Below are positions 8,631 to 15,872 of a stretch of DNA of 64,000 nucleotides, piece after piece (within the stretch, counting starts at the first letter, position 1; the number at the start of each line of letters is the position of its first letter). The position numbers and the translations under genes were made by a program. The stretch is from UBA1952 sp965200035. Lineage in GTDB: Bacteria; Bacteroidota; Bacteroidia; Chitinophagales; Chitinophagaceae. The stretch is from NCBI GenBank assembly GCA_965200035.1, contig OZ241334.1, forward strand, positions 1,488,001-1,552,000. The letters run 5' to 3'. Below the pieces are notes generated by a model. The model was not told where the DNA came from. It did not search any database and worked only from the letters and a program-made list of their open reading frames with translations.

Positions 8631-10058
8631 GTGCGTCTGGCTCACAGCATTCCCTGGGATGAGATCGTTTCGGTCTACGACAAACAATTTAGTTCTACGG
8701 AAGGGCGACCTCCGCTCAGCGGTCGGATCATTATCGGTGCGCTGATCATTAAACATCTGGAGACCTTTACGGATCGCGCTACCATCGAACATATCGCGGA
8801 GAACGTGTACATGCAGTACTTCCTCGGCTACACTAGCTTTAGCAATGAAGCGCCGTTCACCGCACCGCTCTTAGTCACGATTCGCAAACGCCTCAGCCTT
8901 GACTTGCTCAGCCAGATCAGCGAACTGGTGGCACGCCATGGGATGAGGCCGGATCCGGATTCAGATGATCCGGGGGAGCGGGACGGTCCACCGGATAAGC
9001 CAGAACAGCAGAACGCTGTGTCCGAAGCCTCAGATGTAAACGCCCTTTCAAAGCCGGCACCGGCAACGAAAGGGCGTTTGCTTATGGATGCTACCGTAGC
9101 CCCGCAGCACATCACCTTTCCGACAGACATTAAACTGCTGGATGCTGCCCGTCGCAAATCGGAGGAGATCATTGATCTGCTTTACGACAGCGTACGGCAT
9201 GGCAAGATCAAACCCCGCACCTATCGTCGCCAGGCACGCAAAGACTTCCTGAATCTGACGAAGAAGAAACAGAAGCGGGCCAAGGCGGTCTACAAGGCCA
9301 TCGGGCAACAGCTGCGTTACCTGCGCCGCAACATGGGCCACATCGATACATTGCTGAAGACTTATGAAAGCTCACCGCTGAATAGAGATCAGGCAAAATA
9401 TCTGCAAACCATGCGCATTGTTTATGACCAGCAACTAAACATGCGCCAGTCCCGGACGCACCGGGTGGAGGATCGGGTTGTCAGTCTGCACCAACCACAT
9501 GTCCGGCCAATCGTTCGTGGAAAAGAAAGTGCGAAAGTGGAGTTCGGCAGCAAGCTACAGGTGAGTCTGGTGGACGGCTATCTGTTCATCGACAAACTGA
9601 GCTGGGATGCCTTCAACGAAGGGATTTGTTTGCAGGATTCGGTGGCACAATACCGGCGTCGCTTTGGATACTATCCGGCCGAGATACTGGCTGATCAGAT
9701 TTATTGCAATCGGGAGAATCGCCGATGGCTCAAAGAGCGGGGCATCAAGCTAAAATCAAAGCCGCTCGGCCGTCCGGCGGCAAAGGCAGTGGCCAACCAC
9801 GTAAGCCCGGGCGAGCGCAATCCGGTGGAGGGCAAATTCGGACAGGGCAAACTAGGCTATGGCCTGGACTGCATCAAAGCGAAATTGAAAGACACCAGCG
9901 AATCGTGGATTGCTTGCATAGCCCTGGTGCTAAACCTCGTCCGACTGGCGGGGAGGGCACCCTTATCCTTATACTGGCAATTAATAAGGTGGTTAGTGAA
10001 GAAATGGGAATTATGGAAGCTCACGCAACTCCCGGTACACGGATCGTCAGTTATTTAG
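8631..10058 (+). CDS. IS5/IS1182-type transposase (truncated by upstream stop)
   Basis: 475 residues from a GTG that directly follows an amber codon; the intact gene would begin at 8502 with 43 more codons. The N-terminal region is the DUF772-type transposase domain (IPWDEIVSVYDKQF, GRPPLSGRIIIGALIIKH, FLGYTSF). The middle carries a DDE-type segment (LLMDATVAPQHITFPTD near residue 145, and VSLVDGYLFIDK). The C-terminus has the characteristic YPAEILADQIYCNRENRRWL and PVEGKFGQGKLGYGLDCI with the catalytic Glu. Size fits the ISL/IS1182-like branch of the IS5 group. Whether the GTG start gives active enzyme is unclear, because the lost residues include a conserved N-terminal stretch. Its last eight codons lie within the right-end repeat. 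Confidence 0.85.
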   Translation: MRLAHSIPWDEIVSVYDKQFSSTEGRPPLSGRIIIGALIIKHLETFTDRATIEHIAENVYMQYFLGYTSFSNEAPFTAPLLVTIRKRLSLDLLSQISELVARHGMRPDPDSDDPGERDGPPDKPEQQNAVSEASDVNALSKPAPATKGRLLMDATVAPQHITFPTDIKLLDAARRKSEEIIDLLYDSVRHGKIKPRTYRRQARKDFLNLTKKKQKRAKAVYKAIGQQLRYLRRNMGHIDTLLKTYESSPLNRDQAKYLQTMRIVYDQQLNMRQSRTHRVEDRVVSLHQPHVRPIVRGKESAKVEFGSKLQVSLVDGYLFIDKLSWDAFNEGICLQDSVAQYRRRFGYYPAEILADQIYCNRENRRWLKERGIKLKSKPLGRPAAKAVANHVSPGERNPVEGKFGQGKLGYGLDCIKAKLKDTSESWIACIALVLNLVRLAGRAPLSLYWQLIRWLVKKWELWKLTQLPVHGSSVI

Positions 10059-10065
10059 CAAGCCC
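10032..10065 (+). repeat. Inner copy of IS right end (34-bp direct repeat)
   Basis: A 34-bp sequence starting CCGGTACACGGATCG, identical to 11004-11037. It contains the last codons and stop of the transposase and the terminal inverted repeat. The base after it is G, not the TAATTA target duplication, so it is not the boundary used in the last transposition. Confidence 0.9.
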
Positions 10066-10186
10066 GAATTACGTCAAGATGCCAATTACTCAATAAAGCC
10101 TTCCCCTCAATAGTGACGGACATCAGCTTACGCAAAGAAGCCTCAGAAATATTAAAACATATGAGGGAAGAGATTCTTTGTTATTT

Positions 10187-10735
10187 CTACTTCCTGTCGG
10201 TTCTTAAGAGTGAATATAAATTCAGATCAATAAACTTGTCATAAAGTAATTCCCCTTGTCGAATTACACCTTCTTTAGTAAAATTCAGCTTTTCAGGAAT
10301 TGATTTGCTTTTAAAATTATGAGTTCCGCATTTAATTTCAATTCTGTTTAAGCCCAAATCAGAAAAGCAGAATTCAATTAGAGATTTACAAGATTTAGTT
10401 ATGATGCCTTCCCCTTGTGCCATTTCTGCTAACCAATATCCAATTTCTCCGATTTTGTTTTGATTGTCAATTTTGTAAACTCCAATCCTTCCGACTACCG
10501 TATTGTCTTTAATAATAACGAAAGCAAATTCTGTCCCGCCCGTATTCCGCTCCATTGTTTCTTTTACGAAATTTTCAGCGAACCTAACGTCTATCATTCT
10601 GTCCACAAACGGTAACCATGCTCTTAAATGGGATCTGTTTTTGTCAACCAAGTCAAAGATTGGCTGTGAGTGATTTTCTGAAATCAATTCAAGTCGGATA
10701 TTCTGGTCTATGCTTATTGTCATTATTAGCTTCAT
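10187..10735 (-). CDS. GNAT N-acetyltransferase, RimJ/RimL type (passenger gene)
   Basis: 182 residues (an internal Met at codon 5 is an alternative start). The family signature of ribosomal-protein-serine-acetyltransferase-like GNATs is present: HLRAWLPFVD near the N-terminus, VVGRIGVYKID, EIGYWLAEMAQGEGIITKSC (acetyl-CoA loop Q-G-E-G), LGLNRIEIKC, and KLNFTKEGVIRQGELLYDKF. It should transfer acetyl groups to an amino group of a protein, antibiotic or small molecule; the substrate cannot be told. It lies between the two IS right ends in markedly AT-rich DNA, unlike the flanking chromosomal genes, which supports acquisition as a passenger. Confidence 0.87.
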   Translation of the reverse strand: MKLIMTISIDQNIRLELISENHSQPIFDLVDKNRSHLRAWLPFVDRMIDVRFAENFVKETMERNTGGTEFAFVIIKDNTVVGRIGVYKIDNQNKIGEIGYWLAEMAQGEGIITKSCKSLIEFCFSDLGLNRIEIKCGTHNFKSKSIPEKLNFTKEGVIRQGELLYDKFIDLNLYSLLRTDRK

Positions 10736-11003
10736 CTATAATTATTCTTTTCCTTGGGATACTCGTCAGCTCTATACGTTGACCCCAATCCCCACCCATG
10801 TCGCAAAATCTTTTTTGAATATAGACTGCGTCTAACTTCTTACGAAAACTTGAATTCTCGGCGTTTTTAACCTGCGATATTGTCCGCTATATCTCTGTTT
10901 CCGCGCAAAAAATCCGCCGACCATTACTCAAATCTTCAACTCAGTTTTTTTTGGCAACCTTTTATTAGGAAGTAGGTAATATTATTTCAGACAAAAAAAA
11001 ACG

Positions 11004-11037
11004 CCGGTACACGGATCGTCAGTTATTTAGCAAGCCC
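11004..11037 (+). repeat. Outer copy of IS right end (34-bp direct repeat)
   Basis: Identical over 34 bp to 10032-10065 and followed at once by TAATTA (11038-11043), the match to the sequence left of the IS. It is therefore the functional boundary of the 8436-11037 unit. Confidence 0.9.
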
Positions 11038-11134
11038 TAATTATAATTGTGCTGCTCCGCTTGAAGGGGATGCTTGAAGCACCTGTGGTGCGATGATTAC
11101 CCCGAACCGATCCGATGTATCAGGTAGTCTGGGA

Positions 11135-11473
11135 TTATTGCTTTTTCAGCAGGCCGCACAGCTCTTTGAGCACATCGGTCAATGTCTGCAATGTTTCTTC
11201 CCGCACGCCGATAATGTTATTTGAGCCTTGATTTACGACTGTATTTGTATTAGACACGATGTATGTTCCATCGCTGTCCTTTACCAGCTCTTCTGGTGAA
11301 GTTTTGAGCACCTCTGCGATCTGCTCCAGTCGCTTCATATTCATATCTGCATCGCCCCGTTCGATGTTGCCGTAGGCATGGGTAGAGATGCCCAGCTCGC
11401 CAGCCACCGCTTCCTGGGTGACGTTCCTCTGTAGCCGCGCCTTACGGATGTTATTGCCAACTTTTTTGATCAT
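11135..11473 (-). CDS. XRE-family helix-turn-helix regulator
   Basis: 112 residues from the ATG at 11473 (MIKKVGNNIRKARLQR); the frame stays open to 11584, so starts at 11521 or 11584 are possible. Residues ~6-60 are an HTH_3 domain (IRKARLQRNVTQEAVAGELGI ... YGNIERGDADMNMKRLEQIAEVL). The tail (TNTVVNQGSNNIIGVREETLQTLTDVLKELCGLLKKQ) looks like a short helical oligomerisation segment, a layout frequent in Bacteroidota. Target unknown. A perfect 14-bp palindrome lies just upstream at 11570-11583 and may be its own operator. Confidence 0.85.
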   Translation of the reverse strand: MIKKVGNNIRKARLQRNVTQEAVAGELGISTHAYGNIERGDADMNMKRLEQIAEVLKTSPEELVKDSDGTYIVSNTNTVVNQGSNNIIGVREETLQTLTDVLKELCGLLKKQ

Positions 11474-11569
11474 ATACACTGAAAGTGAAGAAGTTGTTAC
11501 CTCAGAGTTAGGAAAGTCCATGGATCGGTTATTGGCTGGTGGTTGATAGCGAAAGTACATTTGTTTCAC

Positions 11570-11583
11570 TGTTTTGCAAAACA
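11570..11583. promoter_or_regulatory. 14-bp perfect palindrome, candidate operator
   Basis: TGTTTTGCAAAACA reads the same on both strands. It lies ~100 bp upstream of the XRE gene start (minus strand) and ~70 bp upstream of the divergent lipoprotein gene at 11656, where a dimeric HTH regulator controlling either side could bind. No experimental support. Confidence 0.4.
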
Positions 11584-11655
11584 AAAAGGGCTATCCGAAA
11601 ACCTTCAGAACAGAGTAGGAGCAACCTCAAATTTTAAAAAAACAAGAACACCGAA

Positions 11656-12141
11656 ATGAAAAAAATCTTCTTCGGCCTCGCGGCCCTTCCCCTCATTCTG
11701 CTGGCCAGCTGTGCCAAGCAGGAGCAGGCTACCCCGGCAGGCACAGCTGCTTCTTCAAGCAACACTCCAACTGGTGTGGCGCACAGGCCAACCAATAAAT
11801 TCCAGTACTCAAGCACAGCAAACGATTGCATGCCGGGCGGTGACGGTTGTCTCGCAGAAGTAATCGTTACCGGACGTTGCCCGTTTTTAATACGCAGTGA
11901 AATGTTGTCCACAATGGCAAATGGCACGCCGGCTAAGCTGAAAGAGCTATTCGCCAATTCCGACATGCAGGAATACCTGCCGGAAGCACTGACCGGCAAT
12001 GGCGATTTCATGGCGTTGATTCAGAATGGCGCATACTCTGTACAGATCGCTACAGGCGAAGGCAAGAATGTATATGCATTCGGCACGTCGGCCGATGTAT
12101 CGCTTGCCAAGAATACCTATATCGTTCCGGTTCATTATTAA
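11656..12141 (+). CDS. Hypothetical lipoprotein
   Basis: 161 residues. The lipoprotein signal MKKIFFGLAALPLILLASCAK has lipobox LASC, so it should be anchored to the cytoplasmic or outer membrane facing the periplasm or surface. A Thr/Ala/Pro-rich linker follows, then a small domain with a NDCMPGGDGCLAEVIVTGRC segment holding three cysteines. Family not recognised. It is divergent from the XRE regulator and shares the intergenic palindrome with it. Confidence 0.75.
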   Translation: MKKIFFGLAALPLILLASCAKQEQATPAGTAASSSNTPTGVAHRPTNKFQYSSTANDCMPGGDGCLAEVIVTGRCPFLIRSEMLSTMANGTPAKLKELFANSDMQEYLPEALTGNGDFMALIQNGAYSVQIATGEGKNVYAFGTSADVSLAKNTYIVPVHY

Positions 12142-12224
12142 TTTTTTGTGCTGTAACTTTCCAATACGCTGGTCATGCTATGAAGGCATGGCCGGCGTTT
12201 TTTACCCACTTTATCCTTCATTGT

Positions 12225-13370
12225 ATGTACACCCATCATTTTCTCTATGGCTGCGCGCTGGCATTGCTGTGCCTCCTCTGCGCCTGCGATGCGCCTACCG
12301 GTCAAAATAAAGATATTCAGGTACGGCTGAAAGATTCGCTCTTGCTGGACATGAATTACCCTGACAGCCTGAAAGGCAGCAGCTATATCTGTAATTATCA
12401 GGGCAGGCCCGTTTTGTTTTCGGTTGTTGGCTACAAGCATGCTGTATTTGCCTTTGAAATGAGCGCTCCGCACAAAGGACAGCGGATTTACCTTCCTGAA
12501 CTTAACCGTCTGCTACAGCAAGGTTTTTCTGATGTGGTCAGCTTTAATGGCCCTGACAGCATTTTTTTATATCATTCGGATAGTGCAATAGTTTGCCTGG
12601 CCAATGCAGCAGGTGAAATAAAAAGGAAATGGCCTATCAACCTCCATCAAGACGGAATGGAGCATGAGCTGTACAGCAATACGTCATACGATCCTGTGCC
12701 CTTTGATGCTAGTCAACCATTGTTGTTTTTTAATGATAATGTTCCATCCGGCTATACCCCTGATATTTTTATCCGGCACAGGTTTTTTGCAGCTGTACGG
12801 CTTGCTGATGACAGCGCCCGGACCGTCACCACCTTCGGTGCGCTGCCCGAAAGCTATATAGGACACTATTATGGCTTCAGCGGCTCAAGCAGAAATTTAG
12901 CTTATTTCAATCATCGGCTTCTGGCCTCTTATTACCTATCGGACTCCCTGTATGCATGTGACCCGTTGCATCCGGAAAACCCATTAGCTGCCTACGATGC
13001 CTCTAGCTCGTATGTGACACCATCAGACGATCAGTTTGATGAAAGTTACAATCATGACCATAGTGCCATGCAACAGTTCGGTTGTGAACATGCTACCTAT
13101 GCAGGCATCTTCACCCGGCCCGACTGCTCATATCTCTTTAGGAAGATCAATCATAAATATCCTTACTACAATCGGGACAGTACGGTGAATATGGTATCAG
13201 ACCTGCCTTTCTCCGTTGTGGTGCTGGACAGGCAGCTAAAGAAGCTGGGCGAAATTCAAATGCCTGCGCGTAAGGTATGGGGCTACAAGATAATTCCGAA
13301 CGGTAAAGGCTTCTGGGTGCCCGCCTGGGAGCAGTACAACAAACTCTACTATTATGAAATGGAGCTTTAA
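12225..13370 (+). CDS. DUF4221-like lipoprotein
   Basis: 381 residues from the ATG at 12225; the frame opens earlier at 12180, but this start gives a lipoprotein signal (MYTHHFLYGCALALLCLLCAC, lipobox LCAC). The body looks like a beta-propeller: repeated GPDSIFLYHSDSAIVCL and FSVVVLDRQLKKLGEIQMP strands, ending GKGFWVPAWEQYNKLYYYEMEL. This resembles the DUF4221 / BF3164 lipoprotein group of Bacteroidota, which has no known function. The last 17 bp overlap the next gene, so the two are translationally coupled. Confidence 0.7.
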   Translation: MYTHHFLYGCALALLCLLCACDAPTGQNKDIQVRLKDSLLLDMNYPDSLKGSSYICNYQGRPVLFSVVGYKHAVFAFEMSAPHKGQRIYLPELNRLLQQGFSDVVSFNGPDSIFLYHSDSAIVCLANAAGEIKRKWPINLHQDGMEHELYSNTSYDPVPFDASQPLLFFNDNVPSGYTPDIFIRHRFFAAVRLADDSARTVTTFGALPESYIGHYYGFSGSSRNLAYFNHRLLASYYLSDSLYACDPLHPENPLAAYDASSSYVTPSDDQFDESYNHDHSAMQQFGCEHATYAGIFTRPDCSYLFRKINHKYPYYNRDSTVNMVSDLPFSVVVLDRQLKKLGEIQMPARKVWGYKIIPNGKGFWVPAWEQYNKLYYYEMEL

Positions 13371-13806
13371 CCAACTCATTGCAGCCCTGCTGCTGCCCGC
13401 CGCCACAGGCTGCAGCCATCCGCCACAGAAGCCCGTCAACATAGCCGCCTTCGAGCGCCTGCTGCTCGACGATCTGCACTACCGCATTCCCGAAGACAGT
13501 ACCTGGTATCTGGTGATCTCGCCGCGCTCCTGCGCCAGCTGCTCCGTGTACTACATCCGCTGGTTCAGCCGCTACTCCACTGGCCACCCGCTCGTCATGA
13601 TCGCCTCCGCCGAACACGTAGCCCAGCTAAAGACCGTCCGCGAAAACCCTGACACGCGTTATATCACGCAATTCAATCAGGCCCAACTATCCAACCAGCG
13701 CTTCCTGAAAAATGATGTGGCCTTCTGCCTTACGGTGCATGGCGAAGTAGTATCTGTAGAGCCTATTGATAAGGCTGCGGATTTGAAATATGGGATTGGG
13801 AAGTAG
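13354..13806 (+). CDS. Small lipoprotein, redoxin-like motif
   Basis: 150 residues; MKWSFNQLIAALLLPAATGCSH has lipobox ATGC. Residues ~50-62 read LVISPRSCASCSVYYI: a CxxC on a predicted strand-helix edge, as in thiol redox proteins, but without the rest of a clear thioredoxin fold. It overlaps the DUF4221-like gene by 17 bp, so the two products probably work together at the membrane. Function unknown; a redox role is only a suggestion. Confidence 0.65.
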   Translation: MKWSFNQLIAALLLPAATGCSHPPQKPVNIAAFERLLLDDLHYRIPEDSTWYLVISPRSCASCSVYYIRWFSRYSTGHPLVMIASAEHVAQLKTVRENPDTRYITQFNQAQLSNQRFLKNDVAFCLTVHGEVVSVEPIDKAADLKYGIGK

Positions 13807-14053
13807 AGTAATGCTAATTGTCTTTAAAGCGGCTATAGGTTTCGAAGTAACATGATTTCGTTTTCGGTGACTTCGTGTTGTACGATGGCCTGAATGATGA
13901 ATATTAGCAATATGATTCCATGTACTGCCGGAGCGCCTTTAGTGTGTCCTCTACTTAGTATTTGGGAGTGAGTGAATAAAATTGATAGAGCAGGTTATAA
14001 GGGTTGGAAATACGTCATGTTGGCCAGTGCGCCCATGATTAGCAATTAGTTGA

Positions 14054-14389
14054 TTATAATCTATGCAAAAGGTACAGAACCCCTATTCTCACAATAGACC
14101 AAATTGCTGCGCCGATCGCATATCCACCTACCATACCCGTTATTAACCTGCTCTTGTTACTATGGTAAACATGCAATTTGTTTTGCATTGTCCAATCAAT
14201 AAGCATAATAACTGGTCCTAAAGTAAGTAGCCACCATGAAAATGGTAGTATAAGAAACAGATGTGTAGCGCTAATTGAGTGACCTATGGCAGAACCCAAG
14301 CAACGAGCGCAAAACTTATGCTTTTTCCCTCTATAACTAAAGCATCGCTCTGGTATACCGTGACAGTTAAAAGAAATACCATTGGTCAT
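14054..14389 (-). CDS. DUF2085 membrane protein
   Basis: 111 residues from the ATG at 14389. The DUF2085 signature is clear: CHGIPERCFSYRG near the N-terminus and KFCARCLGSAIGH, followed by three hydrophobic segments (LFLILPFSWWLLTLGPVIML; ITGMVGGYAIGAAIWSIV). The conserved Cys/His residues suggest metal binding at the membrane. Function is unknown in the family. It begins 2 bp after the stop of the 38-residue gene upstream, so the two form an operon. Confidence 0.8.
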   Translation of the reverse strand: MTNGISFNCHGIPERCFSYRGKKHKFCARCLGSAIGHSISATHLFLILPFSWWLLTLGPVIMLIDWTMQNKLHVYHSNKSRLITGMVGGYAIGAAIWSIVRIGVLYLLHRL

Positions 14390-14391
14390 AC

Positions 14392-14508
14392 TTACCAAGA
14401 ATGCTTACAATTCAAACAAGTAACTCTTATTTTATTTGCTCCAGATTGACCACACAGCAGACCTAACGGGCCAATCAAAAACGCACCACAACAAGCCTTT
14501 TTTACCAT
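14392..14508 (-). CDS. 38-residue Cys-rich small protein
   Basis: A very small gene, ATG at 14508 and TAA at 14392-14394. The product starts MVKKACCGAFLIGPLGLLCG and ends CLNCKHSW. It has a short glycine-rich hydrophobic stretch followed by a CxxC, like small zinc-ribbon proteins with a G-P-L-G hydrophobic patch. It is separated by only 2 bp from the DUF2085 gene, so co-expression is likely. The Cys-rich layout matches the metal-binding look of its partner. Too short for most gene callers. Confidence 0.6.
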   Translation of the reverse strand: MVKKACCGAFLIGPLGLLCGQSGANKIRVTCLNCKHSW

Positions 14509-14537
14509 TAAATCCTTTTTTATCTACGAATATTTGA

Positions 14538-15295
14538 TTAGGTCGTGTTGAGAGTTAATTTAAAGTTGATGATGGTAGCAGCGAGGTAGACGAGCGAGGT
14601 AAAGTTTAAGGCCAGCTTATCGAACCTTGTGGCCACCCTTCGCCAGTTCTTCAGCCGGTTGAAGTAGCGCTCTATCCTGTTGCGTTGCTTGTATACTTCT
14701 TTATCTATCACCCTTTGTACTTTTCTGGTAGACAGCGATGGAATCACAATGTCTTCCACGCCGGCGGCCCTTAGTTCTTTGACCAGCCAGCCTGCATCAT
14801 AGCCCTTGTCAGCCAGCACCGCCCTGGGTCTGAAGCCCGCCACCAGCGCACCGGCCTGCCGATAGTCGGACTGATGACCAGGCCCGATGATGATCCTCCT
14901 GGCCCGTCCGTATTCATCGGTTGCCAGGTGAATCTTAGTAGTCAGTCCCCCACGGGATCGCCCCAGGGCTGCCGTCGCTTTGTTTTTTTAAGACCATTGG
15001 CGCCTTGATGATTCACCCTTACCGAAGACGAATCGATAAGCAGCTGCTTCAGGTCGCCGTCCGTGGACAGCTCGAATACCTTTTCCCAAAAGCCTGCCTT
15101 AGACAGCCGGTTGAATCTGGCATACACTGAGTTCCATTTGCCGAATCGTTCAGGTACGTCCCGCCAGGGGATGCCGCTCTTGGCCACGAAGTAGACTGCA
15201 TCGAAGAACAGGCGGTTATCTACCTTATTGCCATGAACCGGAAACAGCAGCCCGATACGCGCCCATACTTCATCGCTCACACTGTATCTGCGCAT
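14538..15295 (-). CDS. IS5/IS427 transposase made by -1 frameshift
   Basis: First frame from the ATG at 15295 (MRRYSVSDEVWARIGLLFP) runs to TGA at 14942-14944. Second frame continues from the A7C run at 14982-14989 to TAA at 14538. Joined, the product reads LLIDSSSVRVNHQG (first Asp), NGLKKNKATAALGRSRGGLT, AVLADKGYDA (second Asp) and RNRIERYFNRLKNWRRVATR (Glu): a complete DDE set in ~252 residues. An earlier ATG at 15325 exists. The stop codon lies across the element boundary and uses the duplicated target TA. Confidence 0.85.
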
Positions 15296-15346
15296 AACTT
15301 TTACAGCGCACCGCAAACAAACCATGCCCTAACTATCAACACTACC
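14541..15346 (-). mobile_element. IS5-family element, IS427-like
   Basis: An 806-bp element. The ends are inverted repeats GGTCGTGTTGAGAGTTA (14541-14557) and GGTAGTGTTGATAGTTA (inverted at 15330-15346), 15 of 17 matching. Both ends are flanked by TA (14539-14540 and 15347-15348), the short target duplication expected for this group. It contains one transposase in two overlapping frames. It is inserted between the DUF2085/38-aa operon and the XRE-helicase pair. Confidence 0.87.
14982..14989 (-). promoter_or_regulatory. A7C slippery site for -1 translational frameshift
   Basis: On the minus strand the codons CTT AAA AAA ACA contain A-AAA-AAC, the canonical slippery heptamer. A -1 slip here joins the two halves of the IS5 transposase and restores the conserved GRSRGGLTTKIH segment. 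Confidence 0.75.
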
Positions 15347-15567
15347 TAGATCCGCAACGAGGGCATTTTACTTGACTTTGTTGAACTGAGTTGTTTGGAT
15401 TATTGTACATCAAATAAGCTTTATAGGTGTTTACTTCCGGTTTGGGATCATTACATTTTATATTGATGAGATATTGAAATCACCTTTCCTACTATCAATT
15501 ACAAGTATCTTATCGCTGGGCAAAATAAATAATGCCTTTGATTTAAAAAACCGTTTTTAACCCTATC

Positions 15568-15581
15568 TATTTTCGAAAATA
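15568..15581. promoter_or_regulatory. 14-bp perfect palindrome upstream of XRE-helicase pair
   Basis: TATTTTCGAAAATA is fully self-complementary and lies 70 bp upstream of the GTG start of the XRE gene. It is a plausible autoregulatory operator for the small HTH protein. The rest of the interval 15347-15650 shows no gene. Confidence 0.4.
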
Positions 15582-15650
15582 TACTGCCAAGTCCAAGAAC
15601 GACCCTTAAAACCCGTTGCCCTATAGTCCACCAGCTTCTACCTTACCTAG

Positions 15651-15872
15651 GTGGATATTAAGCTAAAAATAGGTGTGCGCATTAGAGCGCTGCGCAAGCA
15701 AATTGGCCTCTCTCAAGAAGCATTAGCGAATAAAGCAGGCACTGACCGCACCTACATGACAGATGTAGAGAACGGACGTCGCAATGTCTCTGTTGAGATA
15801 TTAGAGCGGATTATTATAGCGCTCGAAGTGTCCATTACGGAGTTTTTTAACGCAGAAGCTTTTCAGCAATAA
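15651..15872 (+). CDS. Small XRE regulator coupled to helicase
   Basis: 73 residues from a GTG start (no ATG in the frame). Nearly the whole protein is an HTH_3 domain: GVRIRALRKQIGLSQEALAN, RTYMTDVENGRRNVSVEILERI. Such stand-alone XRE proteins often act as control proteins of restriction or toxin-type modules. Its TAA shares its last base with the ATG of the next gene (TAATG), so translation is coupled. The palindrome at 15568 may be its operator. AT-rich relative to the chromosomal neighbours. Confidence 0.87.
   Translation: MDIKLKIGVRIRALRKQIGLSQEALANKAGTDRTYMTDVENGRRNVSVEILERIIIALEVSITEFFNAEAFQQ

Larger units (their letters stand above)
8436..11037 (+). mobile_element. IS-based unit with one left end, two right ends and a GNAT passenger
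   Basis: The left end (8436-8462) begins GGGCTTGCTAAAT. The same sequence occurs inverted at two places on the right: 10039-10065, just after the transposase, and 11011-11037, after the acetyltransferase. Over 27 bp, left and right ends match at 21 positions, the first 13 being perfect. TAATTA lies directly outside the left end (8430-8435) and directly outside the OUTER right end (11038-11043). The inner right end is followed by GAATTA. The target duplication therefore fits movement of the whole 2.6-kb unit, passenger included, and not of the 1.6-kb IS alone. Confidence 0.8.

Noticed and set aside
10066..10071. Target duplication directly after the inner IS right end (AATTA)
   Set aside because: It needs a one-base offset (GAATTA) to match the left flank, while the outer right end is followed by an exact TAATTA. 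The outer end is the better boundary.
13807..14053. Possible small gene between the redoxin-like lipoprotein and DUF2085
   Set aside because: All frames are interrupted and no recognisable motif remains; treated as empty intergenic sequence.
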